Source: Chroococcidiopsis thermalis PCC 7203 (GTDB lineage: Bacteria; Cyanobacteriota; Cyanobacteriia; Cyanobacteriales; Chroococcidiopsidaceae). Taken from it: a stretch of 64,000 nt of DNA. Location of the stretch: NCBI RefSeq assembly GCF_000317125.1, contig NC_019695.1:1848336-1912335 (forward strand), read 5' to 3'. Under the pieces are notes generated by a model. The model saw nothing but the letters and a program-made list of their open reading frames with translations. It ran no database searches and was not told where the DNA came from. Below are positions 45,786 to 55,278 of the stretch, piece after piece. Made by a program: the position numbers and the translations under genes. Every line of letters begins with the position of its first letter. Position 1 is the first letter of the stretch.

Positions 45786-47586
45786 CCCGACTCCCGACTC
45801 CCGCTTTTGGTTGATAAGTCGAAGCGACGTGTAATTCTTTCAACTGTTTTGCGTCCACTCCAGAGGGTGCGTCAGTTAATAGACAACGGGCTTGTTGTGT
45901 TTTTGGAAAGGCGATCGCATCCCGAATTGATTCTTCCCCGGCAAGTAACATCACCAAACGGTCTAATCCGTAGGCAATCCCGCCGTGGGGAGGAGTGCCG
46001 TATTCAAATGCTTCTAGGAGAAAGCCAAATTTGTTATAAGCTTCTTCTATCGACAAACCAATTGCGGCAAAGACCTGTTCTTGGACTTCCCGTTGATAAA
46101 TCCGTAAGCTTCCACCACCGACTTCAAAGCCGTTGAAGACTAAATCGTAAGCTTGGGCGCGGGCTGTTTTCAGGTCGTGCAGGTCGTCAGGATGGGGGGC
46201 TGTAAAGGGATGGTGTAACGCTTCTAGACGCTTTTCGTCGGCATTCCATTCAAACATGGGGAAATCTGTCACCCACAACAAATTGATTTTGCTGGGGTCG
46301 ATATGCCCCAATTCGCAGCCAATAACTTGTCGCAAGCGGTCTAGGGTTTTGTTAACTACATCTGTAACTCCAGCACCAAATAGTAATAAGTGTCCTGGTT
46401 CTGCCCCAGTGCGACTCAAGAGTTCTTGTTTTTGTTCGGGGCTGAGGTTGTCTTTAATTGCACCAATTGTGTCGATTTCTCCATCTTCACGGACGCGAAT
46501 ATAAGCAAGTCCTTTTGCACCTGCGCTTTCGGCTTCCTTAAATAAATCGCCGCCTGGTTTGATCCGCACGTTAGAAATGGCTTCATTGCCGTTGGGGATA
46601 GGCAGAATTTTGACAATCCCGCCAGATTTTACAGCACTAGAAAAGACTTTGAAGCCGGAGTCTTTGACGAGATCGGAAACATCGACTAATTCTAGGTCGA
46701 AGCGGGTGTCGGGTTTATCGCTACCGTAGCGTGCCATTGCTTCGGCGTAGGTGAGGCGAGGGAAAGGACGGGGTAGATCGATCCCTTTAACTGTCTGGAA
46801 AATATGACAAACTAAACTTTCGTTAAGCTCCAAAATTTCTTCTTGAGACATGAAACTCATTTCCATGTCTAGTTGGGTAAATTCTGGCTGACGATCTGCC
46901 CGTAAATCTTCATCGCGAAAGCAACGGGCAATTTGATAGTAGCGGTCAAACCCCGACACCATCAGTAATTGCTTGAATAGTTGCGGCGATTGTGGTAAAG
47001 CAAACCACTCACCCGGGTTGGCGCGACTGGGAACCAAGTAATCTCTCGCGCCTTCAGGGGTAGAACGGGTAAGAATGGGGGTTTCGATTTCAATAAAGCC
47101 TTGTGCGTCTTCTAGAAAACGGCGTATGGCTTTGATAACTTGGTGGCGGAGTTGCAGGTTGCGATTCATGCGATCGCGACGCAAATCTAAATATCGATAC
47201 TTGAGGCGCAATTCTTCCCGTACCGACTCGGTTTCAGCCGTACTGACTTGAAAGGGTAGCTGTTTGCTGACAGCGTTGAGCAACTCAATTTTATCGGCGT
47301 AGATTTCGACTTCCCCTGTCGGTAGCTTGGGGTTGAGAGATTCTGGAGGACGCTGGGTAACTCTACCCGTAATGCAGACCACATACTCGTTCCGCAGTGC
47401 TTCCGCTTGACGATATGAATCGGGAGTGCGTTGAGGATCGCTAACAATTTGGACGAGTCCCGTGCGATCGCGCAAATCCAAGAAAATCACTCCTCCGTGA
47501 TCGCGGCGACGGTCTACCCAACCATATAGGGTAACTGTTGCTCCAATATCTTCTGTGCGGAGGTCGCCGCAATAGTGGGTTCGCAT
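45778..47586 (-). CDS. aspS: Aspartyl-tRNA synthetase
   Basis: This class II synthetase charges tRNA-Asp. The N-terminal OB-fold is evident ([24 protein letters not shown]). Motif 2 ([20 protein letters not shown]), the GAD insertion and motif 3 ([21 protein letters not shown]) are present, and the protein is the usual length at 602 residues. After [10 protein letters not shown] the C-terminus ends in AGVGSREL, encoded by GGGAGTCGGGAGTCG repeat and finished by a stop within a palindrome, so the tail is recent. It may charge tRNA-Asn as well if no AsnRS exists; that cannot be judged here. Confidence 0.96.
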   Translation of the reverse strand: MRTHYCGDLRTEDIGATVTLYGWVDRRRDHGGVIFLDLRDRTGLVQIVSDPQRTPDSYRQAEALRNEYVVCITGRVTQRPPESLNPKLPTGEVEIYADKIELLNAVSKQLPFQVSTAETESVREELRLKYRYLDLRRDRMNRNLQLRHQVIKAIRRFLEDAQGFIEIETPILTRSTPEGARDYLVPSRANPGEWFALPQSPQLFKQLLMVSGFDRYYQIARCFRDEDLRADRQPEFTQLDMEMSFMSQEEILELNESLVCHIFQTVKGIDLPRPFPRLTYAEAMARYGSDKPDTRFDLELVDVSDLVKDSGFKVFSSAVKSGGIVKILPIPNGNEAISNVRIKPGGDLFKEAESAGAKGLAYIRVREDGEIDTIGAIKDNLSPEQKQELLSRTGAEPGHLLLFGAGVTDVVNKTLDRLRQVIGCELGHIDPSKINLLWVTDFPMFEWNADEKRLEALHHPFTAPHPDDLHDLKTARAQAYDLVFNGFEVGGGSLRIYQREVQEQVFAAIGLSIEEAYNKFGFLLEAFEYGTPPHGGIAYGLDRLVMLLAGEESIRDAIAFPKTQQARCLLTDAPSGVDAKQLKELHVASTYQPKAGVGSREL

Positions 47587-47763
47587 AACTATGGATTCAA
47601 ACTCAGGTTAGTAATGACAATGCTCAAAATTGACAAAGCCTTCCTATTATCTAGCATTCCGATCGGTCATTGGTCATTTATTATTGGTCATTTTTCACAC
47701 AAGTCAGAATAGCCCACGCATAAATTCGGGCGTAGGCGTACTGGCATATGGACACGGGCGCTG

Positions 47764-48309
47764 TTAATACACTGTAAAAGACTTAACCATTTGCTGTAGC
47801 TTTGGTGCGGCTTTTTGCCAACGCTGTTCCGTGGTGGAGGCGTTGAAAGTAAAGAGTTTGCCACGACTAACGGCAACACTAGCAAGATTGTGCCGTTGTT
47901 GCTGATTGGGTAACTTTACAGCATATTCTAGAATGTAGTAAGTTTTCCCGTTATAGTCTTGCTGCCCAGCATTGACTAATTCTGCTTCTCGTCCTGAATC
48001 AGGCGGTGCGATCGCGCTTTTGCCGAGTTTATAACCCACATCGCCAGGAGTTCCCAAATCGGCTAGGGTTTTGCCATCTGCTATGGAACCGATAACCACA
48101 GAAGCATTTTCTGTGGTTTCAATCAAATCGTGCAATACGATATCGGGACCGTCTGTCACTTTAACTGGAAGCCAGCCATTAGGGTACAAAAACTCATATC
48201 CATCAACGCTATCGACAAAGCTTTTGAGTCCAGCAGTTGATAGTACGCAACCCGATAGACTCAGCGCTATCAGTACTACAAGTAAAATCGATGCAATCCG
48301 TTTCAACAT
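47764..48309 (-). CDS. psbP: PsbP-like lipoprotein (CyanoP)
   Basis: CyanoP is a lumenal lipoprotein involved in photosystem II assembly. The signal ends in a lipobox (LIALSLSGC), so the mature protein would carry a lipid on Cys. The PsbP fold is recognised by FVDSVDGYEFLYPNGWLPVKV, VLHDLIETTENASVVIG and YYILEYAVKLPNQQQRHNLASVAV. I chose the ATG at 48309 (MLKRIAS); ten more codons upstream are open. It is divergent from the guanidine locus. Confidence 0.92.
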   Translation of the reverse strand: MLKRIASILLVVLIALSLSGCVLSTAGLKSFVDSVDGYEFLYPNGWLPVKVTDGPDIVLHDLIETTENASVVIGSIADGKTLADLGTPGDVGYKLGKSAIAPPDSGREAELVNAGQQDYNGKTYYILEYAVKLPNQQQRHNLASVAVSRGKLFTFNASTTEQRWQKAAPKLQQMVKSFTVY

Positions 48310-48635
48310 TTTAATAGTAAGTAGTGAGTGTGGGAACAAGTAGAGACGTTACATGTAACGTCTCTACACTGATAACTGACAACTGATTTGTATTGTCCCA
48401 TCCCAGTAACCTTCACGACTCCAGAAAGATAGCAGACAGTTATGTGATGAAATTTAGATATTTACTAAATTTAGTAACATTTAATACAGTTGTCTGATAC
48501 GGCGGTTGATAATGTCGCTATTAGCAGGTTGTATACAGCATTCAAATACTACAGAGAAGCAAACTCAAAAGTAAACAGAGTTTGCTTTCAATTAAGTATG
48601 GAATACCGCTAAAAGACAAGTATATAATACACAAG
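48310..48635. other. psbP-guanidine locus spacer with promoter
   Basis: The psbP side carries a palindrome of the ACGTTACATGTAACGT family (48341-48366) and GATAACTGACAACTG repeats. A TATAAT box at 48623-48628 lies about ten bases ahead of the conserved riboswitch sequence and is the likely -10 element. No clear -35 is seen. Confidence 0.6.
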
Positions 48636-48826
48636 CTTCTAGGGTTCCGGTTTGTAGCGTCTCAGCTTACGCTGTTAGCTCGCTTAGCAAATGCAGGTCC
48701 AAGAGAAGCAAACTGGCTATGCTAAAAATTTTCTGAGTTTTTAGTTGAGTAGCGAGTGACACGGAAGGAGAAAAGCCTGGGAGGAATATCAGTTGTGACG
48801 ACTGATGTTATACTCCTGGGCTTTTT
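48636..48826 (+). promoter_or_regulatory. Guanidine-I (ykkC) riboswitch with expression platform
   Basis: The conserved ykkC sequence blocks appear in order: CTTCTAGGGTTCCGG (48636-48650), GGTCCAAGAGAAGCAAACTG (about 48690-48710), and ACACGGAAGGAGAAAAGCC followed by TGGGAGG (48760-48784). The 3' block is also the 5' arm of an intrinsic terminator. Guanidine binding should hold the block in the aptamer, prevent the terminator and switch on the downstream guanidine hydrolase gene. This is by comparison with the known class; no measurement is available. Confidence 0.9.
48774..48826 (+). terminator. Riboswitch-controlled intrinsic terminator
   Basis: AGCCTGGGAG pairs with CTCCTGGGCT, and ATATCAGT with ACTGATGT inside, followed by CTTTTTGC. 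There is no plus-strand gene upstream, so its only role can be to stop the leader transcript when guanidine is absent. Confidence 0.88.
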
Positions 48827-48886
48827 GCATAATTAGCGACCTAATCTAGTTTGAAAAATTTTGAAAAATTAAGTGAGGGCGATCGC

Positions 48887-50089
48887 ATGACTCATAATTC
48901 TGAAAATCCTTTGTTTCAGAGTCCAGACAATAACAATCATCAACCCCCTACTGAAGCCCAACGCGCTTTAGAATTAGAAACACGACTGCCGATGACAGGA
49001 TGGCAGCAAGAGGTATCGAAAGGGATAGAATACGGATTAGAAGCAGCACAGAGTATCCGCGATCGCACGATTCCTACCTTTTCTCGTGGTGAGTTACCCC
49101 ACTACGCCGGAATTAATACTTTCCTCAAAGCCCCATACTTAGAAGATGTGCGTCAGGTAGGAAATTACGATGTGGCGATCGTTGGCGTTCCCCATGACTC
49201 CGGTACGACCTATCGCCCTGGAACCAGATTTGGACCTCAAGGTATTCGCCGCATTTCTGCTTTGTACACGCCTTATAACTTTGAGTTGGGTATCGATTTA
49301 CGCGAACAAATTACAATTTGCGATGTGGGAGATATCTTCACCATTCCCGCCAACAACGAAAAATCCTTCGATCAAATTTCTAAAGGCGTTGCCCATGTTT
49401 TCAGTTCGGGGGCATTTCCAATTATTCTGGGTGGCGATCACTCGATTGGTTTCCCCACGGTAAGGGGTGTATGTCGCCATTTAGGAGATAAAAAAGTTGG
49501 TATCATTCACTTCGATCGCCACGTAGACACCCAAGAAACCGATTTAGACGAACGGATGCATACTTGCCCGTGGTTTCACGCCACTAATATGAAAAATGCG
49601 CCAGCTAAGAATTTAGTCCAACTGGGCATTGGTGGTTGGCAAGTCCCAAGAAACGGGGTGAAAGTCTGTCGCGATCGTGCTACCAATATTCTCACAGTTA
49701 CAGATATCGTCGAAATGGGCTTAGACGCAGCCGCAGAATTTGCGATTCAAAGAGCAACAGACGGTACAGACTGCGTTTACATCAGTTTTGATATCGATTG
49801 TATAGATGCAGGATTTGTTCCTGGTACTGGCTGGCCCGAACCGGGCGGTTTGTTACCCCGCGAAGCCCTGTCACTACTGGGTAAAATCGTGCAAAAAGTC
49901 CCCGTTTGCGGTCTAGAAGTTGTGGAAGTATCGCCCCCTTACGACATCAGCGATATCACCTCTCTAATGGCAACCCGCGTAATTTGCGATACAATGGCGC
50001 ATCTTGTCCTATCGGGACAACTACCCCGCAAAGAGAAACCAGCTTACATTCATCCCGAATCCCAACCCGAACTTGTGGCTTGGACTTAG
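48887..50089 (+). CDS. gdmH: Guanidine hydrolase GdmH (ureohydrolase family)
   Basis: The protein belongs to the arginase/agmatinase superfamily and has its metal ligands: H185 (GGDHS), D210, H212 and D214 (HFDRHVDT), D302 and D304 (DIDCID). Position 211 is Arg where agmatinases usually have Ala. The extended N-terminus, the riboswitch and the hypA, hypB and transporter genes match the nickel-dependent guanidine hydrolase of Synechocystis (Sll1077), which converts guanidine to urea and ammonium. Start: ATG 48887, with GAGGG seven bases before it; an upstream TTG frame exists. Automatic annotation as agmatinase (SpeB) would be misleading. Confidence 0.9.
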   Translation: MTHNSENPLFQSPDNNNHQPPTEAQRALELETRLPMTGWQQEVSKGIEYGLEAAQSIRDRTIPTFSRGELPHYAGINTFLKAPYLEDVRQVGNYDVAIVGVPHDSGTTYRPGTRFGPQGIRRISALYTPYNFELGIDLREQITICDVGDIFTIPANNEKSFDQISKGVAHVFSSGAFPIILGGDHSIGFPTVRGVCRHLGDKKVGIIHFDRHVDTQETDLDERMHTCPWFHATNMKNAPAKNLVQLGIGGWQVPRNGVKVCRDRATNILTVTDIVEMGLDAAAEFAIQRATDGTDCVYISFDIDCIDAGFVPGTGWPEPGGLLPREALSLLGKIVQKVPVCGLEVVEVSPPYDISDITSLMATRVICDTMAHLVLSGQLPRKEKPAYIHPESQPELVAWT

Positions 50090-50265
50090 TTTGTCATTTG
50101 TCATTTGTCATTTGTCATTTGTCATTCGTCATTTGTCATTGGTAGTTGACGGTAAACGCTACACTCCGTGAAGACGGTTGATGGTTGACGGTTGTTTTTT
50201 GCTCCCTCAGCTCCCTCAGCCCCTCAGCTCTCTTTCCCCTGCTCTCTGCTCCCTACTCCCTCTCT

Positions 50266-50628
50266 ATGCACGAAACCGACATGACCAAAGCGCTGATTCT
50301 TACCGTGCGCGACTGGTGGGAAGCACAGCCAGAAAAACCCCAAATCTCCCGAATTCACCTAATTGTAGGTCGGTTTACCTGCGTAGAGCCTGCCAGTTTG
50401 GAATTTGCCTTTGAAGTTCAAACGCGCAATACCTTTCTTGCAGGGGCAACACTAGCAATTCAAGAAACACCCTTAATTGCCTTTTGCCATCATTGCCAAC
50501 AAGAATATCGTCCTGAAATTGGACTGCAATATGCTTGTCCGCAGTGTAAATCTCCTATGGAAGACATTCGCTCTGGACGAGAACTAAAAATCGATCGCAT
50601 TGAATATTCAAATAAGGATGAAGGGTAA
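50266..50628 (+). CDS. hypA: HypA-type nickel metallochaperone of the guanidine locus
   Basis: The 120-residue protein starts with the invariant MHE, whose His binds nickel, and has a zinc site with two CXXC motifs (CHHC and CPQC) near residues 73 and 94. HypA normally serves [NiFe]-hydrogenase or urease. Here, between gdmH and hypB, it probably supplies nickel to the guanidine hydrolase, as described for the Synechocystis cluster. The frame extends upstream into CTCCCTCAGC repeats, which are not coding. Confidence 0.9.
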   Translation: MHETDMTKALILTVRDWWEAQPEKPQISRIHLIVGRFTCVEPASLEFAFEVQTRNTFLAGATLAIQETPLIAFCHHCQQEYRPEIGLQYACPQCKSPMEDIRSGRELKIDRIEYSNKDEG

Positions 50629-50732
50629 TTGGTAATTGGTAATTGGTAGTTGCTCCCTTACCTCCCTTGTCTCCCCCCTCTCCCTTGTCTACCTTGTCTC
50701 CCTTGTCCTAACCACACCCCACACCCCTAGTT

Positions 50733-51434
50733 ATGCACCAAACATTTGACGCTGCCCTCGGGATTAATTTACTCCATGCCAATCAGGAAGGAGCTGACCA
50801 CAACCGCACCCATTTTGATGAGTGGGGAATTACCTGTTTCAATGTTATGAGTAGCCCTGGCGCTGGTAAAACAGTATTACTCGAAAAAACATTGGCAGCT
50901 TTAAAAGACGATCTCAAAATTGCTGTCATTGAAGGTGATATGACTACTGAATTGGATGCCGATCGCCTGCGTCAATACAATGTACCTGTAATCGCAATTA
51001 ATACTGGACGTTCTTGCCATTTAGACTCAAAAATGGTGGCAGGTGGCATTCATCAATTAGAACATCAATACAATCCTGCTGATTTCGATTTAGTCCTAGT
51101 AGAAAACGTTGGAAATTTAGTTTGTCCGGCTGAATTTGAAGTAGGCGAACACGCCAAAGTTGCTTTACTAAGTGTTACGGAAGGAGAAGATAAACCGCTG
51201 AAATATCCAATCATGTTTCGCGAAGCTGATTGCTTGCTCATTACCAAAATCGATTTAGCAATCCATTTAGATATGAACATTGACACAATAGTGGCAAATG
51301 TACGTCAAATTAACCCAAACGTGAAGATTATTCCCGTATCGGCGAAGACGGGAGAGGGTTTAGCAGTATGGTTTGAATGGGTGCGATCGCAAATTGCTAA
51401 AAAAGAGCTAGAGGTCAGTAGAATCAGAGATTAG
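50733..51434 (+). CDS. hypB: HypB-type GTPase nickel chaperone of the guanidine locus
   Basis: This SIMIBI-class GTPase has the P-loop SSPGAGKT (about residues 40-47), [21 protein letters not shown] with conserved Cys-His, [16 protein letters not shown] and NKxD-like TKID. The His-rich N-terminus of some HypB proteins is absent. It works with HypA to load nickel, here most likely into GdmH. A spacer of heptamer repeats (50629-50732) separates it from hypA. The upstream ORF is cotranscribed by orientation. Confidence 0.92.
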   Translation: MHQTFDAALGINLLHANQEGADHNRTHFDEWGITCFNVMSSPGAGKTVLLEKTLAALKDDLKIAVIEGDMTTELDADRLRQYNVPVIAINTGRSCHLDSKMVAGGIHQLEHQYNPADFDLVLVENVGNLVCPAEFEVGEHAKVALLSVTEGEDKPLKYPIMFREADCLLITKIDLAIHLDMNIDTIVANVRQINPNVKIIPVSAKTGEGLAVWFEWVRSQIAKKELEVSRIRD

Positions 51435-51685
51435 AAAAGAGAAAATATTAGTTTTTAAATCTAAAAATAGAAATTTTGGCATACTTAATATATGCCGAAG
51501 TTTCTGCTGTAACCGTCCAACTTTTTTAGAAAAATATTAAATAACTAAAAGCTTCAAATTCTCTAAAAAGTGTAGCAAAAGTAACGGATAAAAAAAACTT
51601 ACTCCGTTAGTCTAAAGCGTATTAGATTGTAAGATTTTTAGCTGAAAGATCGCGTCAGTAAATACACTTTTTAGTAGAAAAAGCA
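51435..51685. promoter_or_regulatory. Leader of the guanidine transporter operon
   Basis: Two short inverted repeats occur: GGCATA/TATGCC (51478-51496) and TAACGGA/TCCGTTA (about 51581-51608). A GTATTAGATTGTAA sequence at 51619-51632 is one base away from the NtcA consensus GTA-N8-TAC, with a TAAATA box at 51659. NtcA control would suit a nitrogen-scavenging transporter but is weakly supported. Confidence 0.35.
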
Positions 51686-52726
51686 ATGAAACTGCGATCG
51701 GTAATTCAATCAATTTTGCTTTTTGTCATCGGTCTGGCGATCGCAGCAGGTTGCACTAATCCCGCCGTTTATATTACCACTACCACCGATGTTGCTGCTT
51801 CTGGTGATGCTACTCCTAACGCTGCTAGCTTGGGATTCAGTGCGTGGCCTGGTTGGCTTCCTTGGCAAGTTACCCAAGAGCAAAAACTCTTTGAAGCAAA
51901 CAAAGCTTCAGTCAATTTGAAATGGTTTGACGGCTATTTAGAATCTATTAATGCTCTCACAACCGAACAAATTAATGCCAATAGCCAGACGCTCAACGAT
52001 ACAATCAGTGCCGTTTCCGGTGGTGCAGATAAAGTCGTCGTACTCGTTAACGACAACTCTACAGGTAACGATAAGGTCATCGTTCGCGAAGGTATCAATA
52101 CAATTGCCGATTTGAAAGGCAAAAAAGTTGCCGCAGAAGAAGGCGCTGTAGATCATTTCCTATTGTTATTAGAAATGAAAAAAGCAGGCATGAAACCAGA
52201 AGACATCCAATTTGTCCCCTTAGAAACAGGACAAGCCGCAGCCGCTTTTGTCGGTGGACAAGTAGATGCAGTTGCAGTGTTTGCACCATTTACCACTCAA
52301 GCCTTAAAGCGTCCTGGCAGTAAAGAACTCTTTAGTTCCAAAGAATTTCCTGGAGCAATTCCCGACCATCTAGTTGTCAGCCGTCAGTTTTTAGAAGCAA
52401 GTCCCGAAAAAGTGCAAGCAATGGTCGATTCCTGGTTCGCTACTCTCGATTACATGCAAAAAGAACCAGCCAAAGCAACAGAAATTATGGCAAAACGTGC
52501 CGGGGTTAGCGTTGCAGAATATGAAGAATACGCCAAAGGAACCAAGATATTTACTGTGGAAGAAAACCTCAAAGCCTTTCAACCAGGTAACAACATGACT
52601 TCGCTGATGTATGCAGCCGGAGAAATGACTAAATTTCTTGAAGAAGTCGGCTTAGCTAAACAAAAACCAGACCTAACTAAACTCTTCGACGATCGCTTTG
52701 TGAAAGCATACGCCAAGAAACAGTGA
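51686..52726 (+). CDS. ABC transporter substrate-binding lipoprotein (NMT1/SsuA type), guanidine locus
   Basis: The 346-residue protein has a lipoprotein signal (LFVIGLAIAAGC) and a type II periplasmic-binding fold (SLGFSAWPGWLPWQVTQEQK, VKWFDGYLE-like LKWFDGYLESINAL, IADLKGKKVAAEEGAVDHFL, VPLETGQAAAAFVGGQVDAV). The family takes up taurine, nitrate or similar small solutes. Its position after gdmH-hypA-hypB suggests guanidine or a guanidino compound as substrate, as proposed for the equivalent Synechocystis genes. Confidence 0.85.
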   Translation: MKLRSVIQSILLFVIGLAIAAGCTNPAVYITTTTDVAASGDATPNAASLGFSAWPGWLPWQVTQEQKLFEANKASVNLKWFDGYLESINALTTEQINANSQTLNDTISAVSGGADKVVVLVNDNSTGNDKVIVREGINTIADLKGKKVAAEEGAVDHFLLLLEMKKAGMKPEDIQFVPLETGQAAAAFVGGQVDAVAVFAPFTTQALKRPGSKELFSSKEFPGAIPDHLVVSRQFLEASPEKVQAMVDSWFATLDYMQKEPAKATEIMAKRAGVSVAEYEEYAKGTKIFTVEENLKAFQPGNNMTSLMYAAGEMTKFLEEVGLAKQKPDLTKLFDDRFVKAYAKKQ

Positions 52727-52850
52727 CCAGTTATCAGTTAGCAGTTCTCAGTGAAGAAAGGGTGTAGAGAAGCGGTAGTTGGTAGTTGGTAGTTGGTAGT
52801 TGTTCCTGAAGTTCCTGAAACTTCCTTGTCCCAATTTGTAATTTTTCAAT

Positions 52851-53690
52851 ATGAACACAGGCTCGATGCGTCCCCCATCTAATCCAAAAACGCTTAGCCC
52901 GACGGTTTTTTGGCGGTTGGCTGAAGATATTCCCAGACCATTAAACACCTTACTAGTTGCGACTTCTATCGGATTACCGTTGCTGATTTGGTGGCTGGTG
53001 ACAACATTTGGTAGCGTAGACCCCAAGTTTCTACCCTCGCCTGCTAAGGTACTCGAAGCATTTGGGCGATTGTGGAGGACTCGCGAACTGCTGAAGGATA
53101 CTGTAGCAAGTCTCTGGCGAGTGGGCGTAGGGTTTTTGCTAGCAGTCGTGTTGTCGATTCCAGTTGGGGTGTTGATGGGCAGTTTTGCGAGTATTCGTGC
53201 CTTATTAGAACCATTATTTGGTTTGATGCGCTACATGCCCGCGCCTGCTTTCATTCCTTTGCTCATTCTCTATTTAGGAATTGGAGAAGAACCGAAAATC
53301 ACTTTAATTTTCATCGGCGTGTTTTTCTTCAACTCCTTAATGGTGATGGATACGGTCAAGTTTGTATCAAAAGATTTGATTGAAGCTGCCTATACTTTAG
53401 GTGGCGATCGCTGGCAGACACTAACTCAAGTTATTTTTCCTCACGTTTTGCCAGGAATCATTGATGCTTGTCGAATTAACCTTGCAGCCGCATGGCAATT
53501 AGTCATTGTTTCAGAACTAATTGCTGCAACCGAAGGTTTGGGACGTAGAATCAGCGTCGCGGGTCGATTCCTCAGAACTGATGAAATTTTTGTCGGCTTA
53601 ATTGTCATTGGAATTATCGGACTCACTTTTGACCTCTTATTTCAATGGCTCCTGCGCGTTTCTTGTAAGTGGGCAAGTCAGAAGAGATGA
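52851..53690 (+). CDS. ABC transporter permease, guanidine locus
   Basis: The 279-residue BPD-type inner-membrane permease has about six hydrophobic helices. The coupling motif is EAAYTLGGDRWQTLTQVIFPHVLPGI (in part EAAYTLGGDRWQ), which contacts the ATPase. It belongs to the SsuC/TauC/NrtB group. The start may be M1 or M6 (MRPPSNPK). It is followed after about 95 bases of repeats by its ATPase. Confidence 0.9.
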   Translation: MNTGSMRPPSNPKTLSPTVFWRLAEDIPRPLNTLLVATSIGLPLLIWWLVTTFGSVDPKFLPSPAKVLEAFGRLWRTRELLKDTVASLWRVGVGFLLAVVLSIPVGVLMGSFASIRALLEPLFGLMRYMPAPAFIPLLILYLGIGEEPKITLIFIGVFFFNSLMVMDTVKFVSKDLIEAAYTLGGDRWQTLTQVIFPHVLPGIIDACRINLAAAWQLVIVSELIAATEGLGRRISVAGRFLRTDEIFVGLIVIGIIGLTFDLLFQWLLRVSCKWASQKR

Positions 53691-53787
53691 ATTAGTGGTT
53701 AGTGACTGGCGACTAGTAACTAGATAAAGAATCCAGCCACTAGCCACCAGTCACTAGCTACTCACCAACTACCAATTACCAATTACC

Positions 53788-54564
53788 ATGTATCTACAAA
53801 TCACCAAACTCCATAAAAATTTCGAGACAAAATCGGGAACGTTGGCAGTCCTCAAAGACATTAATATGTCAATCGAGCGGGGTGAATTTATCTGTGCTGT
53901 GGGTGCATCGGGTTCGGGTAAGTCTACTCTACTGCGCCAGATTGCCGGACTCGATTTGCCAACAGCGGGAGAAGTGAAAATCGATGGCGTGCGCGTTCAA
54001 GGACCAGGACCAGATCGGGGTATGGTGTTTCAGCACTACACGCTTTACCCTTGGATGAACGTACAGGAAAATGCTGAATTTGGACTCAAACTTCAAGGCT
54101 GGTCAAAACGGGAACGGCGAGAACGAGCCAGCTACTACCTCAGCGTAGTTGGACTGACTAAGTTTGCCAAATCTCTACCCAAGGAGTTATCTGGTGGAAT
54201 GAAACAACGGGTAGCGATCGCCCGCGCTCTCGCCTCGGAACCTAAAGTATTACTGATGGACGAACCTTTTGGTGCTTTAGATATTCACACTAAAGAGTCC
54301 ATGCATGAATTCATGCTGGATCTGTGGCAGCGTACCAACATCACCATTTTCACGATCACCCACGATGTGGAAGAAGCTGTCTTCCTCTCGAATCGGATCT
54401 ACGCTCTCGGCGCTCGTCCTGGTACGGTAAGAAAAGAGATTTCAATTAAACTCCCCGAACGCACCCACACCGTCAAGCGTCATTCTATATTCCACGACTA
54501 CTGCGACGAATTGATGGATTTACTCCGGGGACACTCACAGGAAGCCCTGGCTGTGGCTTCTTAA
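53788..54564 (+). CDS. ABC transporter ATP-binding protein, guanidine locus
   Basis: The 258-residue ATPase is of the SsuB/TauB/NrtD type: Walker A GASGSGKST (about residues 41-49), Q-loop MVFQHYTLYPWMNV, signature LSGGMKQR, Walker B LLMDEPFGALD and switch TITHDVEEA. It completes the transporter with the two preceding genes. Its stop overlaps the end of the convergent VOC gene by four bases. Confidence 0.92.
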   Translation: MYLQITKLHKNFETKSGTLAVLKDINMSIERGEFICAVGASGSGKSTLLRQIAGLDLPTAGEVKIDGVRVQGPGPDRGMVFQHYTLYPWMNVQENAEFGLKLQGWSKRERRERASYYLSVVGLTKFAKSLPKELSGGMKQRVAIARALASEPKVLLMDEPFGALDIHTKESMHEFMLDLWQRTNITIFTITHDVEEAVFLSNRIYALGARPGTVRKEISIKLPERTHTVKRHSIFHDYCDELMDLLRGHSQEALAVAS

Positions 54565-54905
54565 GCGGGTTGAAGTAAACTGAGTAAATGTCCGTCAGGA
54601 GTCCGCATGGCGGCGACTTTTCCAAAAGAAGGTTCTCGGACGCGCCCTTCGAGTTTAGCGCCCATATTTTCTAGATTGGCGATCGCCCCATAAACATCGT
54701 CTACATGAAAGCTCAAAATCGGAGAATTCCCCGTGTGCGCTTGACTCTCCGCAGCATGTAGCGCGATCGTCGTACCATCAGCATCTAATTCTGCCCATCC
54801 AGGGCTTGCCATTTTTACTTTTAGTCCTAATCCTTCTTGATAAAACTTCACCGTTGCTAGAACGTCCGTCACCATCAACATGACGTGCTTAAACTGTGCT
54901 GTCAT
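54561..54905 (-). CDS. VOC-superfamily (glyoxalase/bleomycin-resistance-like) protein
   Basis: This 114-residue protein has two beta-alpha-beta-beta-beta modules: FKHVMLMVTDVLATVKFYQE with the metal His, and LSFHVDDVYGAIANLENMGA followed by AAMRTPDGHLLSLLQP. Such single-domain VOC proteins dimerise. The substrate is unknown. It runs opposite to the transporter genes and overlaps their end, so it is probably unrelated to guanidine use. Confidence 0.85.
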   Translation of the reverse strand: MTAQFKHVMLMVTDVLATVKFYQEGLGLKVKMASPGWAELDADGTTIALHAAESQAHTGNSPILSFHVDDVYGAIANLENMGAKLEGRVREPSFGKVAAMRTPDGHLLSLLQPA

Positions 54906-55278
54906 GAAATTCCCTCGATAAAGTTAGTTCCTTATCGATCTTGCAACATTTAAATGTATAAATGTTGGTTGATGGTTATTGGTTGACCGATCGCTTTGTA
55001 GAGACGTTACATGTAACGTCTCTACACTGATAGCTGACAAATCCTATTAATTCTCGTTAAGGCTGCTCGTCTGGTTGTGCAAGGTTTTAGCATCACAACT
55101 TTGGGGATGAGTATCCGACAAGTTTAGATGATGTCAGAACTGATATGAAAAATAAAGATTTACTTTTCCTCTACTTGACTCGATCTATTTTTGCGACTCT
55201 ACCCGATAAAATACTGTAATGACTTGCAGTAGATAGGAATCTTTAGCAACAAATTACTTGTAATTGCAGAGACAATAC
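54906..55278. other. Spacer between divergent VOC and exbB genes
   Basis: It holds a perfect palindrome of the ACGTTACATGTAACGT family (54997-55026) with AAATGTATAAATGTT and GTTGATGGTT repeats on its left. The exbB side is AT-rich and should hold its promoter. No gene is seen. Confidence 0.6.

Noticed and set aside
48887-51434. Agmatinase plus hydrogenase maturation genes
   Set aside because: The guanidine-I riboswitch and gene order point to guanidine hydrolase with its own nickel chaperones; no hydrogenase subunits are present.
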